From assembly GCA_002224055.1 (NCBI GenBank), contig AZLU01000001.1, positions 460,811 through 524,810 of the forward strand: a DNA stretch of 64,000 nucleotides, given 5' to 3'. This DNA is from Pezizomycotina sp. ARF18. Lineage: Eukaryota > Ascomycota. This document shows, in pieces, positions 36,068 to 49,100 of this stretch. The notes under the pieces are model-generated. The model had not been told where the DNA came from and did not search any database. It saw only the letters and a list, made by a program, of their open reading frames with translations. The translations under genes and the position numbers were made by a program. Every line of letters begins with the position of its first letter. The stretch's first letter is position 1.

Positions 36068-37684
36068 TCTGTCCTGCAGGATGGAGGAATATCTAAGAGG
36101 GCTTGTAATATGAAGTGGGGTAAATGTGATATGATACTAAAGTGGGAACTTGTTTTGAATGATTAATGATTAGAGTGTGATTACTGTTGATTGCTGTTGA
36201 TGTTGATTATGATGAATGAGGAAGCAAAGAACTGGAGATCCAGCCGTTTTAAGTATCCATGAGAAAGACAGTCAACTTTGCCAGGGTCAGATACGTAGAC
36301 AGCCATTGCGATATTGACATACGTTATGTTTGCCGTGTATATCGATAAGCATAGAAGCTTCGCCTTTTTCCACGCGCCAGGAGGTTTACCGGTTGAGCCT
36401 CGATCGTGGGCGCTTTCCAACACGAGTTTCTCGTACACGCCATGCTGATAGTATGGGTGAATATGCTCATGCTTTTTTAGTCAAGCTCTGCTTGCCCTGT
36501 GCAAAGACTTTGAGTAGTTCGCATACCCATATACATCCGAATCTCAATTACGCTATTGAGCAAGAATGGATATATCCGAAACATCTCAAGTTTGCCCGAA
36601 CGCGAATAGAATACATCAAAATAGGCATGTAAATACTTGAGAATGTTAGCAGTTAGTACGTAACTCAAGAGAACTTAGCCGTGATAAGCCAATTTCGAAA
36701 CTTCTAATCGCTGTTTTCTCGTTCAAACTCAGGCTACATGCAGCAAGGGATAAAAACCGGTCAGCGCGTTTAATCTATCAAGGCAGCCGTTTCTGTCCCG
36801 TATGAATACAATGCGGCTCAGAAAAACCGTTGATCAAGACCGTTGAAAAAACGCTGAGCCGTTAGAAGTAATTGCACCAGTGCTTCCCGGAGGTGCTTCG
36901 TGCTTCGGGGCTTAGTACATAGCAAACAAAAACTGTAATAAATGAAACGTTTTTTATTCGAAACGACTGCCTTCCATACAAAGTTTTCCAAATGCTTGTG
37001 TAAACTAGGTCACTCTTAGGCGACGGTTTACTTATAGTAAACGAACCCGAAAAATAGAATAGAATAGATTAAAAACGGTTACAGGGGATCCAGAGTTAAT
37101 GTGGGACAAGCGCTAGGGATATCTTTTTCTAGAGCAATATGTATAAGGCAATTCTCCTGTCTGCCCTGAATTTAGGGCATAATATAAGGAACGTTCACTG
37201 CCACGCGCTTCGGAAAGCGTTATACGAAACATGGTTCATTTAGCGCTAGTGTGGCTCTGTGTGGCGGTGATTTACCTATAGATTGCTGAGAGAAGTGTGG
37301 CGTTAACGCTTCGCTGAGCACGACGGCGGTCAGCTTGAGATTTTCCCGAGATACATTCGATGGATCCAATGATCGGAAGAAGTCCCTCTCGGAAGCTCCG
37401 AAAACCGTTACGCATTAAGTATACTGGATAATCTGGTTTCACCCCATTCATAGAGTGGTAAATAAAGTACGGAGCTTGTATAGAACGACTAGAGAAATTA
37501 ATCGTAAGTAGGACATTCAATATGAATATCAGACACCTACGATCCTTATGGTTGCGGTTGTTTCTTTCAAGAAGTAATATGTACAATCAAGCTTTATATG
37601 ATATATACTCAAATATAGAGAGGTGAGTCTATATAATACCAATTATGACCTGGTTAAAATTAGTTGTAAGAATTCGCCAGATTA
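36068..37684. other. Intergenic region
   Basis: This is the upstream region of the secreted-protein gene and the downstream region of the NLR. A minus-strand open frame of ~104 codons (37272-37586) has no signature and is not called. Confidence 0.4.
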
Positions 37685-40600
37685 TTAGTTTGCCTCGGAG
37701 GTCATGAGTCCGATTTTGCTTAATTCGTGTTTAGAGAAATGCCTTAACAGCAAACCTGGATTCTCTACTTTGGCGTATTCCAATGCGTCCGGCTCCCACG
37801 AAGCCGGCTTCCGCCAACGCTTATTACTTCCCAGCAGGCCTTCCATATCCACTGCATCACGAACAAACATGGCGTCATCCTCCGGCTCTTCGCCTTTTTC
37901 TTCCTCCTTGTTGACGCAGATCATCATCTCCTTTGTAATTTTCGCTCCACGTCCGGCTAGCTTCTTTGCCATCTGAAAATCAGGTTTGTGATAGTAAGCG
38001 CTCGGTATCGGTCTCGACCTTCCATTTCTGTAGCGAGTTTATACGAATACTGGCAGCAGATATGTAGCGCCGTCCTACCTTCGCTGTCTCTGGTTTGTGG
38101 ATCTGCTCCCCGATCTAGCAATAGTAGAGCCCCTCTACCTCATTAATAGAGCAGAGCAAGTGGAATGGGTAGGTCCAAGATCCAGACCTAGTATATTCTG
38201 ATACTCCAGAGTTCAACGCGAGGAGATCATACCACGAATCGATTTCCGTGTCTATGTATATATCCTCACATTTAACGTTCGGATTCGCACCGTGCTTCAG
38301 TAGTAGCTCTAGCGCCGATAACAATAATTTGGTTCTCTCTTGATCTATGTGGTTGCGTATTGGGCGGCGTTCGTAAGGGTACTTCGCGTAGATGTATTGA
38401 AATATAACGAATACGGACAAGACGTCCTTATTCCCGAAACACGGGTCGCCCTTGGTTGGGGATGCCCCATTTTCCAATAGTAAAGTCATTAAATCCAGAA
38501 ATTTCTGATCGTCTTTGTACCATACATCCCCCGTCCAGCTAGGACGGTATGTGTTCCACGTTGAAAACGCGAGGCCGATCACGGTCCAGTGGAGCAGTGG
38601 TACTCTTGAAAGCCTTCGGGGAAGTTTTAACCGGGCTTCGCATTCTTCTAGGACATACGCGACGAGGCCGTACTGGACGGCAATACAAAGAAAAGAATCA
38701 GGGGCCTTTAAAATGATCGGATGATTTCTGTCTATCATACTCCGCCTTCCCAGGAAGAAATTCACGTCTTCGATGTATGGCACCCACGCGAGAAGCCAGT
38801 ATTCCTCCAAGGCATAAAAGCATGTTTAAAGTCTTCAAGCGCCCTTTGTCAGCGGAACTCCGACTGTATTCTCGATACAGCGAGCATGGTGAAATATAAC
38901 CGCTACGACATGGGTGGCGCCGGTATTCTATAAGCGTGTTATGTGATCTCTTGGTTAGCAGATTTAATTCACTGGCAGCGTATATGATCCCGCTATGGAC
39001 CAAGCTTTCGGTTTTGACTTACTTCCCAAAAGCGCAGGTCGACTTTTCTTGCCATTTTATACGATTTTTGGAGGGGACCGAGTTCCTTGGCCGTAAGATA
39101 AATATCGTCCCCTTCGGTAGATGTGAAGCTGTCATCGGAATCCCCTGTGTCATCGTCTGAGCCACCTGATCTGCGGGACTCTACTTTTTGGCTGGCTTCC
39201 TCGCGGTCTTCTAAAAAATCCGCTATGTGGTATTTTAACCAATAGTGATGTCCATTCTCCTTCGGCGGGCTTCGTCGTGGAAAAGAAACTCCAGATAATC
39301 CACCGATAGGAAAAAATCGACGGCGCTTTGATGAAGAAATTGAACCTCCATGCGATCGCTTACTTCTATTATCCCCCACATTGACTTCGTATCCGCCTTT
39401 TGTGCGAATTCGAAACCACGTCATCGAAAAATACTTTGGGCCATGTTTCGCCGGTCTTGCATTGTTTAATCGCACGGGTAAACACTTCTAGCTCGATAGC
39501 CCTTCCTCGACCGTAATCCCGGTGCCGCAGGACCAGCTCCAGCATAAAATAGATCTCCCAGCGGCGTTCTGGGCTAACGTTTCCCAGTATCCACTTATAG
39601 ATACCAAACATGTCGTCCGGAAGACCGGTGATGCGTTCAAGTATCTCGTCCGTGGTGTCTCCGTTGGTTAAACCTTCGTATATCTTTTGGCATACCACTT
39701 TTACCCACAGAAAGACGCCTTCGGCACGCGAAAGAACGCTAGACTTCACCCTTTCAATCTTATCTTCATTATCGGTCGACTCCAGTAAAAGCTCTGGAAT
39801 CCTCGGGTGATGATCGACCTCGGCCCTAACGTAACGGACTATATCTCTAAACGTCCACTCGTGAAGGATGATACTTTTGTGAGCCGGCCCTGAAAATACG
39901 TCCCGGAACTCGTTCCAATCTCTACTCGCTACCACAATCTTAATTTTGCCAGAATCTCGGGGTGCCGATGATGCCGCAATCAGAAGATCTACCATCTCCC
40001 GAGGCGTATCTTCGTTCTCGTCCAGGCCGTCAATGAATATGAGCACACTCTTGTCAAGCTTACCCTTCCGACAAATTTCGAGGAAAGCAGCTTTCAGGGA
40101 TTCCTTTCCGAATCGCGGAATGCCCTGGGAGAGACTCTCCGCCATATGCCTTCGATCGAGGTAAAAAGCCCAGGATGGTGGTCTAAGAGCTGATGTAACG
40201 TAATCCGAAGGAAACCCTCAATGCTCTTTTGCATTGTAGAGCCCGGCGATTGAAAAAGTAATTTGTTATAGTGTGGACACCGCTTTCTTCTGACTTCGAA
40301 CCGGGAAAGTCCAAAGCTGCGACTCGTCGCCCTGCAAGTAGGTCCGGAAGCTTCTGGTTCGACATTACGTGCTTCATCAGGGTTGATTTACCCGACCCGG
40401 GCTTTCCTGTAATCCAAAATACGCCTTTACCGGAACTAAGCCATTTCACGAAACCGGGCCCATCTTCGTCCTCTCTCCATATCCATTCGAATGTTTGCTC
40501 GTAAGCGCTTTGAACTTGTTCCACCCGACCGAACATTTCCGGTTCATAAAGGAACTTCAAGCATTCTAATCTTGTTCTCAAAAGTTAGGCAGATTCTCAT

Positions 40601-40774
40601 AATTCAGCCATATAAAACAGGTTCAAAAAGCTGGAGTAATTAATCCTTAAGGGAACGCACCTAGCCTGGCATCTGTTATGACCGGAGAGAATCAATTAGA
40701 ATTAAGGTGTATAACTCGTTTAGAGCACAACGTATATTATCGACACTTAGTACTAATCAAAATCTGTGGGAATG

Positions 40775-40806
<32 letters not shown>

Positions 40807-42133
40807 CGTTTCTTTTCTGGGGCTTGCTCTGTTTATGGCGATCACTAACTCTCCGCTTTCTCTGAAAGACGTCCCCCAATTTCAGTAAGATATCTAGATA
40901 GAGCGCGAAGGGTTCTCTCGTATCCAACGTCTTCAGGCCCGAGAATCGACACATATCCTTATGATTCGCATTTATATAAAATTTCTCTTCTTTTATGGCG
41001 TCATCAAGCGACCCCGAGGCATCGTCAACAACCTGTTATGTGAAGTCTATCTTAGTGACTGCCTTAAAAATATATCAACTTCACGGAGATTTTGTTGCCT
41101 AACCTTTCCCGTAAACCCCTTGACGTTCGTAAAACCTTGGCCCTCGATAAACGAACAAATGGTGAAAATATCATCGTGCAGCATTTTGCTAAAATCCCCT
41201 CTTAGTTCTTCTAATATTTCCGAATCTGCGCTCAAATTACGAAGAATTCTATCGTTCGTATTGAAGCCTAGAGTTTCAGCAATATATCGCGCGGTTAAGC
41301 CGATATCCGCATAGGCGCTCCCGCGGTGAGGCGTCCCATGAAAATAATACCGACCGTAGATTCATAAAGGTCTCGATAACGCTCTCTACCCTCACCTTCG
41401 GCTCTTCGAGCTTCTCGTAGCGCCTAATCTCATGTCAAGATTTGTAACTTGGGAAAATATTTACAAGTTTTTTTTTTTTTTTTGTTCTTTTGTAATTTAC
41501 CTGCTTAAGCACAAGCCCACCTAAGCTATGAGCGACATAGATCGTTGGCCTTTTAGGACAAGACCTTCTCATCCTTCTAGGTCATTCTTAAACATGCGGC
41601 CGTTGGCCATAATACCATTTTGATTTGCAGGTCCCTTGAAGAATTTGGAAACATGGGAGTCGTAGCCGTACGTCATGATCCGAACGTGTCGGAAAGTCTC
41701 CTCGGCACACAACAAATCCCGCGGCCAGAACATATTTTTCGGTAGTGGCGGTGGTGTTTCACTTCGGGAACCATGCAGGCGAGACCTTATGCTTTCTCTC
41801 CAGGATTTCGAGGCCTTATCGGTGGTAACTTTCGTGGCAGTTCCATAGTATGTCCATGTCTTCTCAGGGTGCCCTTGAAGACCATGGATGAAGACAATAC
41901 TGTTTGTTGGAGATGGCTTGTAAGTTATGTTTGCCGATTTTGGACGGGGAGTAACGGCTCCTTACTCTGCTATAACTGGAGCCTCTCCCTCGCTCAGAAC
42001 TGTAAATCCTTCCTCTCTTACTGCAACAGCCGGTACCCTAGTCGCAACTACCAAGGTCTTCCCCGAGCTATTCGCCGATATTTGGTGAAACTTCCTTGGA
42101 ACTTAAATCGAACTTGTATTTCGGTTCTCCCAT
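37685..42133 (-). CDS. NLR-type protein: alpha/beta-hydrolase - NACHT - ankyrin-like repeats
   Basis: A fungal NOD-like receptor candidate for self/non-self recognition. The start is placed at 42133. The N-terminal alpha/beta hydrolase reads SIVFIHGLQGHPEKTWTY (near 41890), then FWPRDLL and VRIMTYGYDSHVSKFF. The nucleophile elbow AHSLGG is at 41517-41533, followed by FMGTPHRGS, then VVDD and NANHKDMCRF, the expected Asp and His of a Ser-Asp-His triad. The NACHT domain has Walker A GKPGSGKST (near 40383-40410) and Walker B VLIFIDGLDEN (near 40018-40047). The C-terminal region has ankyrin-like LLLENGASP, LLLKHGANPN and GRTALHICCQY. Introns include 41033-41103, one near 41450-41510 containing a T-run, and probably one around the poly(T) at 40776-40806. 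One-base breaks lie near 42065, 41330, 40230, 39430, 38990, 38820, 38120 and 37990. Confidence 0.9.
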
Positions 42134-42729
42134 CGTACAGTACAAGATCGGATTTGGTTCAAAGAGAGATGCGATTCAGAGAGAGAAAACAAGGCTAGCT
42201 AGGAAAAGATGTATGTAGTCGTGTAAGAAGGAATTGTCAAAAAAGCGGGTAAATGCGTCTGTGAGATGGAAATTTCCGAGTCTTATACCCCTCGAAAGCG
42301 TCTGTGCGCTGCAGCTGCAGACGCGGCTATTCTGCAACTACTATTGGTTACATTCTCCCTCAAATTTCACAGTTGCGACCTTCTAGAACCGGAAACAATC
42401 GAGACCGGGTGAGGGTATATTTATTTCAACTTATAACTTAAGTCTCCTGCGTAAATTTTCTATACCACCTATCAGGATTGTTCGCAATTGAAAAGTCTTA
42501 ACGCCTTACAAGAGGGCACTCTTTTCCAAACACTCTATAGTAGTTTTTAACCACTTCACTTGCGACTCTCCTAGAAATCCTGGTGATGTACTTGAAAACG
42601 TTCTTCAGGTATTACTTTATATAGGTAGACCTCTACCTAGGCATTGGTCCTATAACGTCCAGAACATTCCCATTAACTACGAATTTTCCCGATTCCCTAT
42701 CACCCGCACTGTCCCTTTCGGCTACTACC

Positions 42730-43408
42730 CTATGTGTTATCATCGTTCGCTGAGTGACTGTCGCAGAAATTCGCCAATGATTGATCGAGGTTTGAGGGCC
42801 GGGAGCGGAAGCGGGGAACTTCCCGAAACCTTAAATTAAGCGAAGAGTGAACCGACCAGACAAACTTCCCTAATAATTCCACGCTCCCATCAACCTCCGG
42901 CCAGCTACTGTCGTTATCTATCAAGGTCTCTAATGAATAATTCCCTATAGCGTACTGAGATATTAGGGATTTCAATATATATGGTGATCCCTAGCTTGAG
43001 GAAGTTATTTAGCTTCTCCTGATACAGATGCGTTTGCAAGATCAATTCTCGTTTGGCTAATCTGAAGTAGTAATGAATTAAGCAGACTATATCAGTGACT
43101 CCATGATGAGCTGCTTTCAAGCAGTGCCTGGGTTTTACCAGCTTTAACTTCAATTGTGTGTGAACAAAAGATTACTGAATAACTCGATTTCTCTCTATGT
43201 CAGAATGAGAAGAGGAAAGAGAATAGAAAATAAGATCAAAGTCTGGAAAGAAGGAAATTATCTTAAAACCCATGAAGTAGCAATCCTTCAAACAGAATTC
43301 CCCTTCTTTTTGATCCAAATATTCCCAAAATGCATTTCCATCGGCCCAAAAGATCCTACAAGTCTCACAAATGGCCATCCTCGATGAACTTGTGACAATC
43401 AACCACAA
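42730..43408 (-). CDS. Hypothetical protein
   Basis: Minus-strand segments chain together with one frame change and one likely intron. An upstream piece contains CETCRIFWADGNAFWEYLDQ (near 43330-43380). A middle piece reads LKLVKPRHCLKAAHHGVTD (near 43100). The end piece (LISQYAIGNYSLETLID near 42930, then a Ser/Arg-rich tail) stops at 42730. It lies directly upstream of the NLR on the same strand. It resembles fungal helical or ankyrin-adjacent proteins of unknown role; the family is not recognised. Confidence 0.35.
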
Positions 43409-43432
43409 CAGCCATGGGATGGCTGGACCTGT

Positions 43433-44728
43433 TTACAGTTCCCGGTTCTCCGAAGATGAAGGAATCCTGGAAGCCCTTTCGAGTTGCTTCTCAACCTCGT
43501 GACGCTGCATCTCAATGTGTTTCTCCATTACCTTGAAAAGCTCCGAGGTCGCCTTGTGGCCACTGCACCCTTGATCGTTGCATTCGAATACGCATGCTTG
43601 GGAACCATCTGGATCAGCAACCGTCCTGTTTCTGCATGCCATAGCGTCACTAGGCTCATTTAACTGAAGACCTTGCAGCTTGGCGTTTGAGCTGTCGTTG
43701 AAAAGACGAATCACAGATTTACAAGGATCCGGATGCCATTCTAGTGCGCTGGGCGAACTGATTGGCCGAGTAGCGACCATAGATCGGCGCCTCGCAAGCG
43801 TACCTCCCTGCATGGCGGGACCGCACATGCGTCTTTCACGAGCATTGCCACTACAAAGAGGAAACCCTGTCAGAGCAAGGCGACGACGGTTTTTTCGGCT
43901 TATAATGTTATATCGAGCTGATGCTTACCCTTTGGAATCAATCTTGTCCCCGATTGTCCCACCTTTCGGACCGATGCGCTTTATAAGATCCGTCGCATCG
44001 TATTGTGCGAAGAGCTTCAGAAGATCTTCTTTGTGTGTGCCCTTGATCGGCAACTGTATCCCACCAGTTTGCTGCTCGGTATATCCTTCGTTGATGGCGT
44101 ATTTGTACTCAATTTCGGTGAATGGATAACCATAGAATTGCAGCCTAAAGGCGCGTGCGGATCTATGTACTGAACACTGAGTGGGTGCAAGAAGGGGTAG
44201 CTGTCCGGATACTATGACAAACAACAAAATTCAGAGAGAGCATCGGCAAATGGCAGTATTGTGTGATACGAAGTATTGCGGATTAGTGCCTCGTATAATG
44301 AGGAGAGTCTGGAAGGTTTGTTGCCTTAGAAACCTATCGACTTACGCAGTAAGGACACTTCAGGATCAGATATCCGGTAAATCCGGTCATGTCCGCGGCA
44401 CATCCGGCGCAGAGCATCCTGACGACCACCAAGTCGAACTCGCTATCGATCTGATCCATATTGAGCACGATATCGCTGTCAAACATACGCATGCTAGAAT
44501 CAATGCTGTTTCGGTAAGCGCGCGCATGGCACTTTCCGCGTTCTACGCTGGAAATTTCTCATCGCCGCTGTTTGATTCCGGTGACACACATCGGGAGCCG
44601 GCGACGAAGGCTTTGAAATTGTGATCTGTTTGTAGTAATCAAGCTTGCTTAGCTCACTAAACAAAATCGCTACTAACATGGAACTCAACCCATTGTAACT
44701 GAAGATGCTTACCGTCATCATCCGCCAT
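43433..44728 (-). CDS. Hypothetical multi-exon protein with a CxxC zinc-ribbon-like motif and Cys-rich C-terminal part
   Basis: A short first exon (44713-44728, encoding MADDD) precedes a GT..AG intron at 44626-44712. The next exon contains LCAGCAADMTGFTG followed by LKCPYC, a paired CxxC arrangement suggesting metal binding. After a second intron (gtaagt...catag, near 44210-44370) come YGYPFTEIEYKYAINEGY and DLIKRIGPKGGTIGDK. A third intron (near 43850-43928, gtaagc...tgtag) joins in frame to an exon with ACVFECNDQGCSGH and a coiled C-terminal helix (VMEKHIEMQRHEVEKQ), ending at 43433. One or two one-base breaks are needed (near 44150 and 44540). Consistent intron phases favour a real gene; function is unknown. 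Confidence 0.5.
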
Positions 44729-45660
44729 TTTTTCTCACAGCCAAGATCGATTCTGAACTTGTTAAAATAAGAAAGATAGAGGAACGATAAACAACTTAGG
44801 ACACAATATCCAATTTTCGGAGCTTTTAAGAAATTAGAGATGGGAGATGAGGAACAAAGTTAACTACGATTGACGTTATGGGCAATGGAAAATCTGTTTG
44901 CTTCTTTGTTTGCTATCTTCTCCCAGAATTTTATATGAGATATTGTTAATTAAAGTTCTGCTAAGGCTTTACTTCTATTTATTTACAGTATAGCCTGAGT
45001 TGTTTCATTAGTCGCCCCGTTCAAGTCCAATCCAGTTAGAAAACATAAAATTATATTACTTACCGCATGCCTCGCCGGAAATGACCGCTTAAACGGGACT
45101 GCCCAGCGCCAGTATAATTTCTTGCCACAATTTAGTTAGGTTTTATCGCCGTAAGGGTCCACCGGGCCAACGTTGTAAGCTGGCTTAGTATGCTATTGCA
45201 ATGGATATTTGTTAGAGGCAATTTTTGCTTAGTTTCCGATACAATTCAGACAAGAAAAAAATGTTTTGCGTAGCATCTCGCGGCGAATGCCATGGTATAT
45301 ATTCGAGTTACAACATAAAATATCTATATACAAGCGTTGCGTATCTCGAGAGTTTTCGAGCTGCCACAGTTGTAGTAGTGCTATAAGCTTTGTCGTTAAT
45401 GCAACCGAGCCAATTGATGCAGACGATAAGCATTGAAGTGGCTAAAAATTAAAAGTGGAGGTGTCGGGCGTTGAACTGTCAGGCATGACTCGCGACAACA
45501 CAGGCACAATCTTACGCCTACTCTATGGGCCCCATTTTAACTGCAAGTTCGCTGCCTTCTCGTCGGAGTCTATAAAGAAGTCGGACATATTAAGCGCCTA
45601 CGGCCGAATTTACTAGCTGCAAGGCGAAAAGTAAGAGATTCAGCGCTTACTATGCATGCA
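44729..45660. other. Intergenic region
   Basis: No gene was recognised on either strand. Confidence 0.4.
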
Positions 45661-45669
45661 TCCTTTCTT

Positions 45670-46137
45670 TCAATGGAACTTACATCCGTTGTGCGACAAC
45701 CAGCATGGTATGTAGAGAACTCTGTAGAACCACAAAGATACATTAGATATCGGTATGAGGAGGCAATTCCAATCGTAGAATAGTCGCATTCCCGAGATCT
45801 TTTCCGATATTTTATGTACTAGGATATCGGGTTGCGTCGACAGCTTCCACAGAATGGCAAGTAACGATTTTACGATGATTTGGCACATGTAATAACGAAT
45901 GGCATCAAAAAATGTCATTCATATGGCGCCAACTTCTGCCTATGACATATTGCCGGAAATAACAAAAGCAGTAATGAGCTTGTGGTATAATTCGCGGGGA
46001 ACCATCGTATGAATTTTTAGTCCCAGAAAAACCATTTCGAGTTCACGAGGCATATGCACGACATAAGTAGTATCAACCTGTTCTAGGCGTTCAAACCATT
46101 TAAATAGTCTTAACTCCGTGATTGCAAGAAGTGAACA
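45670..46137 (-). pseudogene. Coding relic, unrecognised
   Basis: Two minus-strand open stretches lie in tandem. An upstream one without a Met (ELRLFKWFERLEQVDTTYV near 46075, then a stop near 45940) is followed by a hydrophobic one starting at 45918. They look protein-like but have no start, intron or family signature. Confidence 0.22.
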
Positions 46138-49100
46138 AGCTATTTGCTAATTACCGAAGGCAATAAATATATTCTTTCAGTTCGTACAGCTGATAGCATC
46201 CAGGAAGGGTGGGATTCGAATATCCGATATGTAAAGAAAACCGCGATAGTCTGGTTTTGCTACCAAGCAGAGAAAATTAACAATTGCCACAACGGCACAC
46301 ACAGAACACCATTGTATCTTACTATAAGATCATCGCTATACCTTCTTTGTTTGAAATATTCTTTTTAAATCGAGGGGGCGTACAACAGAACCAAGAACCT
46401 GTTTCCTTCATCCTCAGCGTCGGTATGGGGTAGCACAGTCGAGACCCGATAACTTGGGCCATGGATCGGTGTGGTGGTGTGCACGGTAGCGCTTAAAATT
46501 CGCAAAAATGCATCATGCACTACGAGAATCACTCCGTTAGCCGTCCAACAGTACGAAATGCGCCTGAAAGGGACATATTTTTTTGTTTTCTTATTTCTTG
46601 GGGCCTGTCTCTTCAGTCCAAAAAATTCTCCGCTGCATATCTCTGCGATATATCGCCATATACGTTCTCTGAATCTATTAACCTATCCGGAAAGGCTTCA
46701 CACTGCGCTTTTGCACAACTGCATCATGCGCCGGGAGAAACTCGGTGTTATCTACTTTATAAAATTATAATACGGGAAACTTTCTCATTTTTTGCCCGTT
46801 CTTTTGGTCTTCGCGTGTTTTGGTAGCACTTTAAATGATGGTAGGAATGATAGCAGTGTAGAAAATACTTAAAATCATACAATTACATGGATTTGTTGCA
46901 TTGGAAAGTAGTTATTTTTCCTGAGGAGACACGTGGCAAAGCAATCGGCGCTTGAATTCTCAGAAAAACTGCTATACATTTATATAACCGCATCCTGTAA
47001 TTGACGGCTAAAATGAAATTGAATTACCGAACACAGTCCATGGAAAACAGCCGTTTGACAAAAACTAAAGGGAAATTGCAAGGCTTCAGGTAGAATATTT
47101 CTGGCTAAAATAGCGATTTCCGTCGAAAAATCTCAATAAAAGATTTCCGACTGCAAGAAAGCTAATGCAATGAGGGCATTTTCAAGCGTAGCAAGTTTAA
47201 GAGGCTTGTGATATGAGCTTAGGCAAAATCATCTGTATAGGGAAGGCTTCTCGTTAATACTTGATTACTCTAACCAAAGAGCATGTTTTAATTTGAATCA
47301 AACCACCGCTACTCTAACCTGTCCAAGAAATCGACCTCAAAAGGAAAATCCGTTAGATGGCCTTATGTGCGTATAAGGATTGTTCTCATGATTTATACTT
47401 GGAATAATTGTATTTGAGTTTCTGGAAACATTCCCCAGACTTTAAGGCTATACAGCGCCTGTCGCGCCCCGCTAGAACAAATTATAGATAATATTAGCCA
47501 CTTTTCTCTTCCATAGACACCTAATTCCTCTCAAAAGGTAATATTAAAAATATTTACAATCGACGGCTTTATTTCCGAATTTTGCAGTGAGAGGATATAC
47601 GTATAGTAAATCTACTTAGATTGAACCCGCAAGTGGCAGACCACCAAAGAAATACATACACTTATCCAGGAAAATGTTCAACAAAGTACTCTTCAAAAGT
47701 ATAAACCTGCCCGTTTATCTGCAGTGAGTAAAAGTGCGATCAACTGGTTATATGCAGATGTCATGTTCTCGTTAAGGCCCACCCTCAGGCAACTCTAAGA
47801 GGCCTTTCGGTTAAAAGGCGGGAAGTGAATAGACCTGAAAGAAGAGGTATCTTTAAAGAGAATAACACAACCGACTGTTAGATCCTTCGCGTACAGCGGT
47901 ACTTCATAAAAAAAATAAATAAAATACCAACAGCTTCTCCACTTACAAAAACCGGTCTCTCAGCCGGCTCGAGTCCAGAGTAATTTATTATTTGAGTAAT
48001 TTAGGCGAAGCGGAAAAAAAAAAAGATATTATTGACAGGTCACAACGCCCAGTCACTTCCAATGGGCATTTGGCTAAAAGCGACATTAAAAAATCTCCGA
48101 ACTTCAAATTGCGTTTGACCACGATAGGCACTGATCGTCAGGTACAGACAGATCGAGCGAAGGGATAAAAAAATGTTTCAGGAGAGACAGGTTATGAAAT
48201 TCGCACGGGTTGTAAGTGGCGTCGTGGGCTGAAATTTCCTGGCCAATAGCGCGAAACTAACGACCAACGAAAGCTGTTCGTGCCGGGAATAGACAGACGA
48301 GCAATTGAGCGCAAGCGAGCCAGATATTTGTCTGTCTTGTTTTTTTAGAGCACTTGGGGATTTGACAATAGGAAGAAGACGGTAGTTTTCGTTTTTTTCT
48401 TAAAAAAAAAAAAAACGCAAGGCCATGCCGTAAAGCGAGGGATGCCAGAAGTGGGGATAGAGTCGACGTCACGTTCAAATTATGGCGGAAGAAAGCCATG
48501 AGAATAGCAACGGCTTCGTAGCCGGCTTGTATCTACTAGGAGCATAAGATGTAAGCACTTCAAGGATCGAAAGAAACAATTTGGAGCTCTCTTGTTGCTC
48601 AATCCTGCGTCTTCTCGCCACATTGTAATGTGGCGGGCTGTTAAATTAGTTGCGAGCCATTCAGAAGCACAGAAAAGACGCCACGGAATTATTACCTCTT
48701 CCTTTCGTCTTCGAACGTTCCTCTCTGTTCAGTGTGCAGAGAATTTCTACAGGATTCTGTGTATTATCTTCTAGAAGCTAATAAGACTGCTGTTGAAATC
48801 CAAGATTAGCTAAGAGCTCGGAAATAAAAAGCGTAAAAGTGGGTCTTCAGAAATCAATAAACCAAGAAAAATCACGCCACTATGAATGTTGCCAATGCCG
48901 GCAGTTGGTGAAGTAGGAATTATAAGTCTAAAAAATGAATTAACTCCTCGAGAATTGTTTTACGCAGATATATCTGTTAGTTTCTCAATTACATGAACAC
49001 ACGTTTTAGAACATTCTTTCCTATATCCTACTAGATACATGGTAATATTTGTGCGACGCGAAGCTTGAGCTCGTTGCGAAGAAATAGCCGCTGTGGTTAT

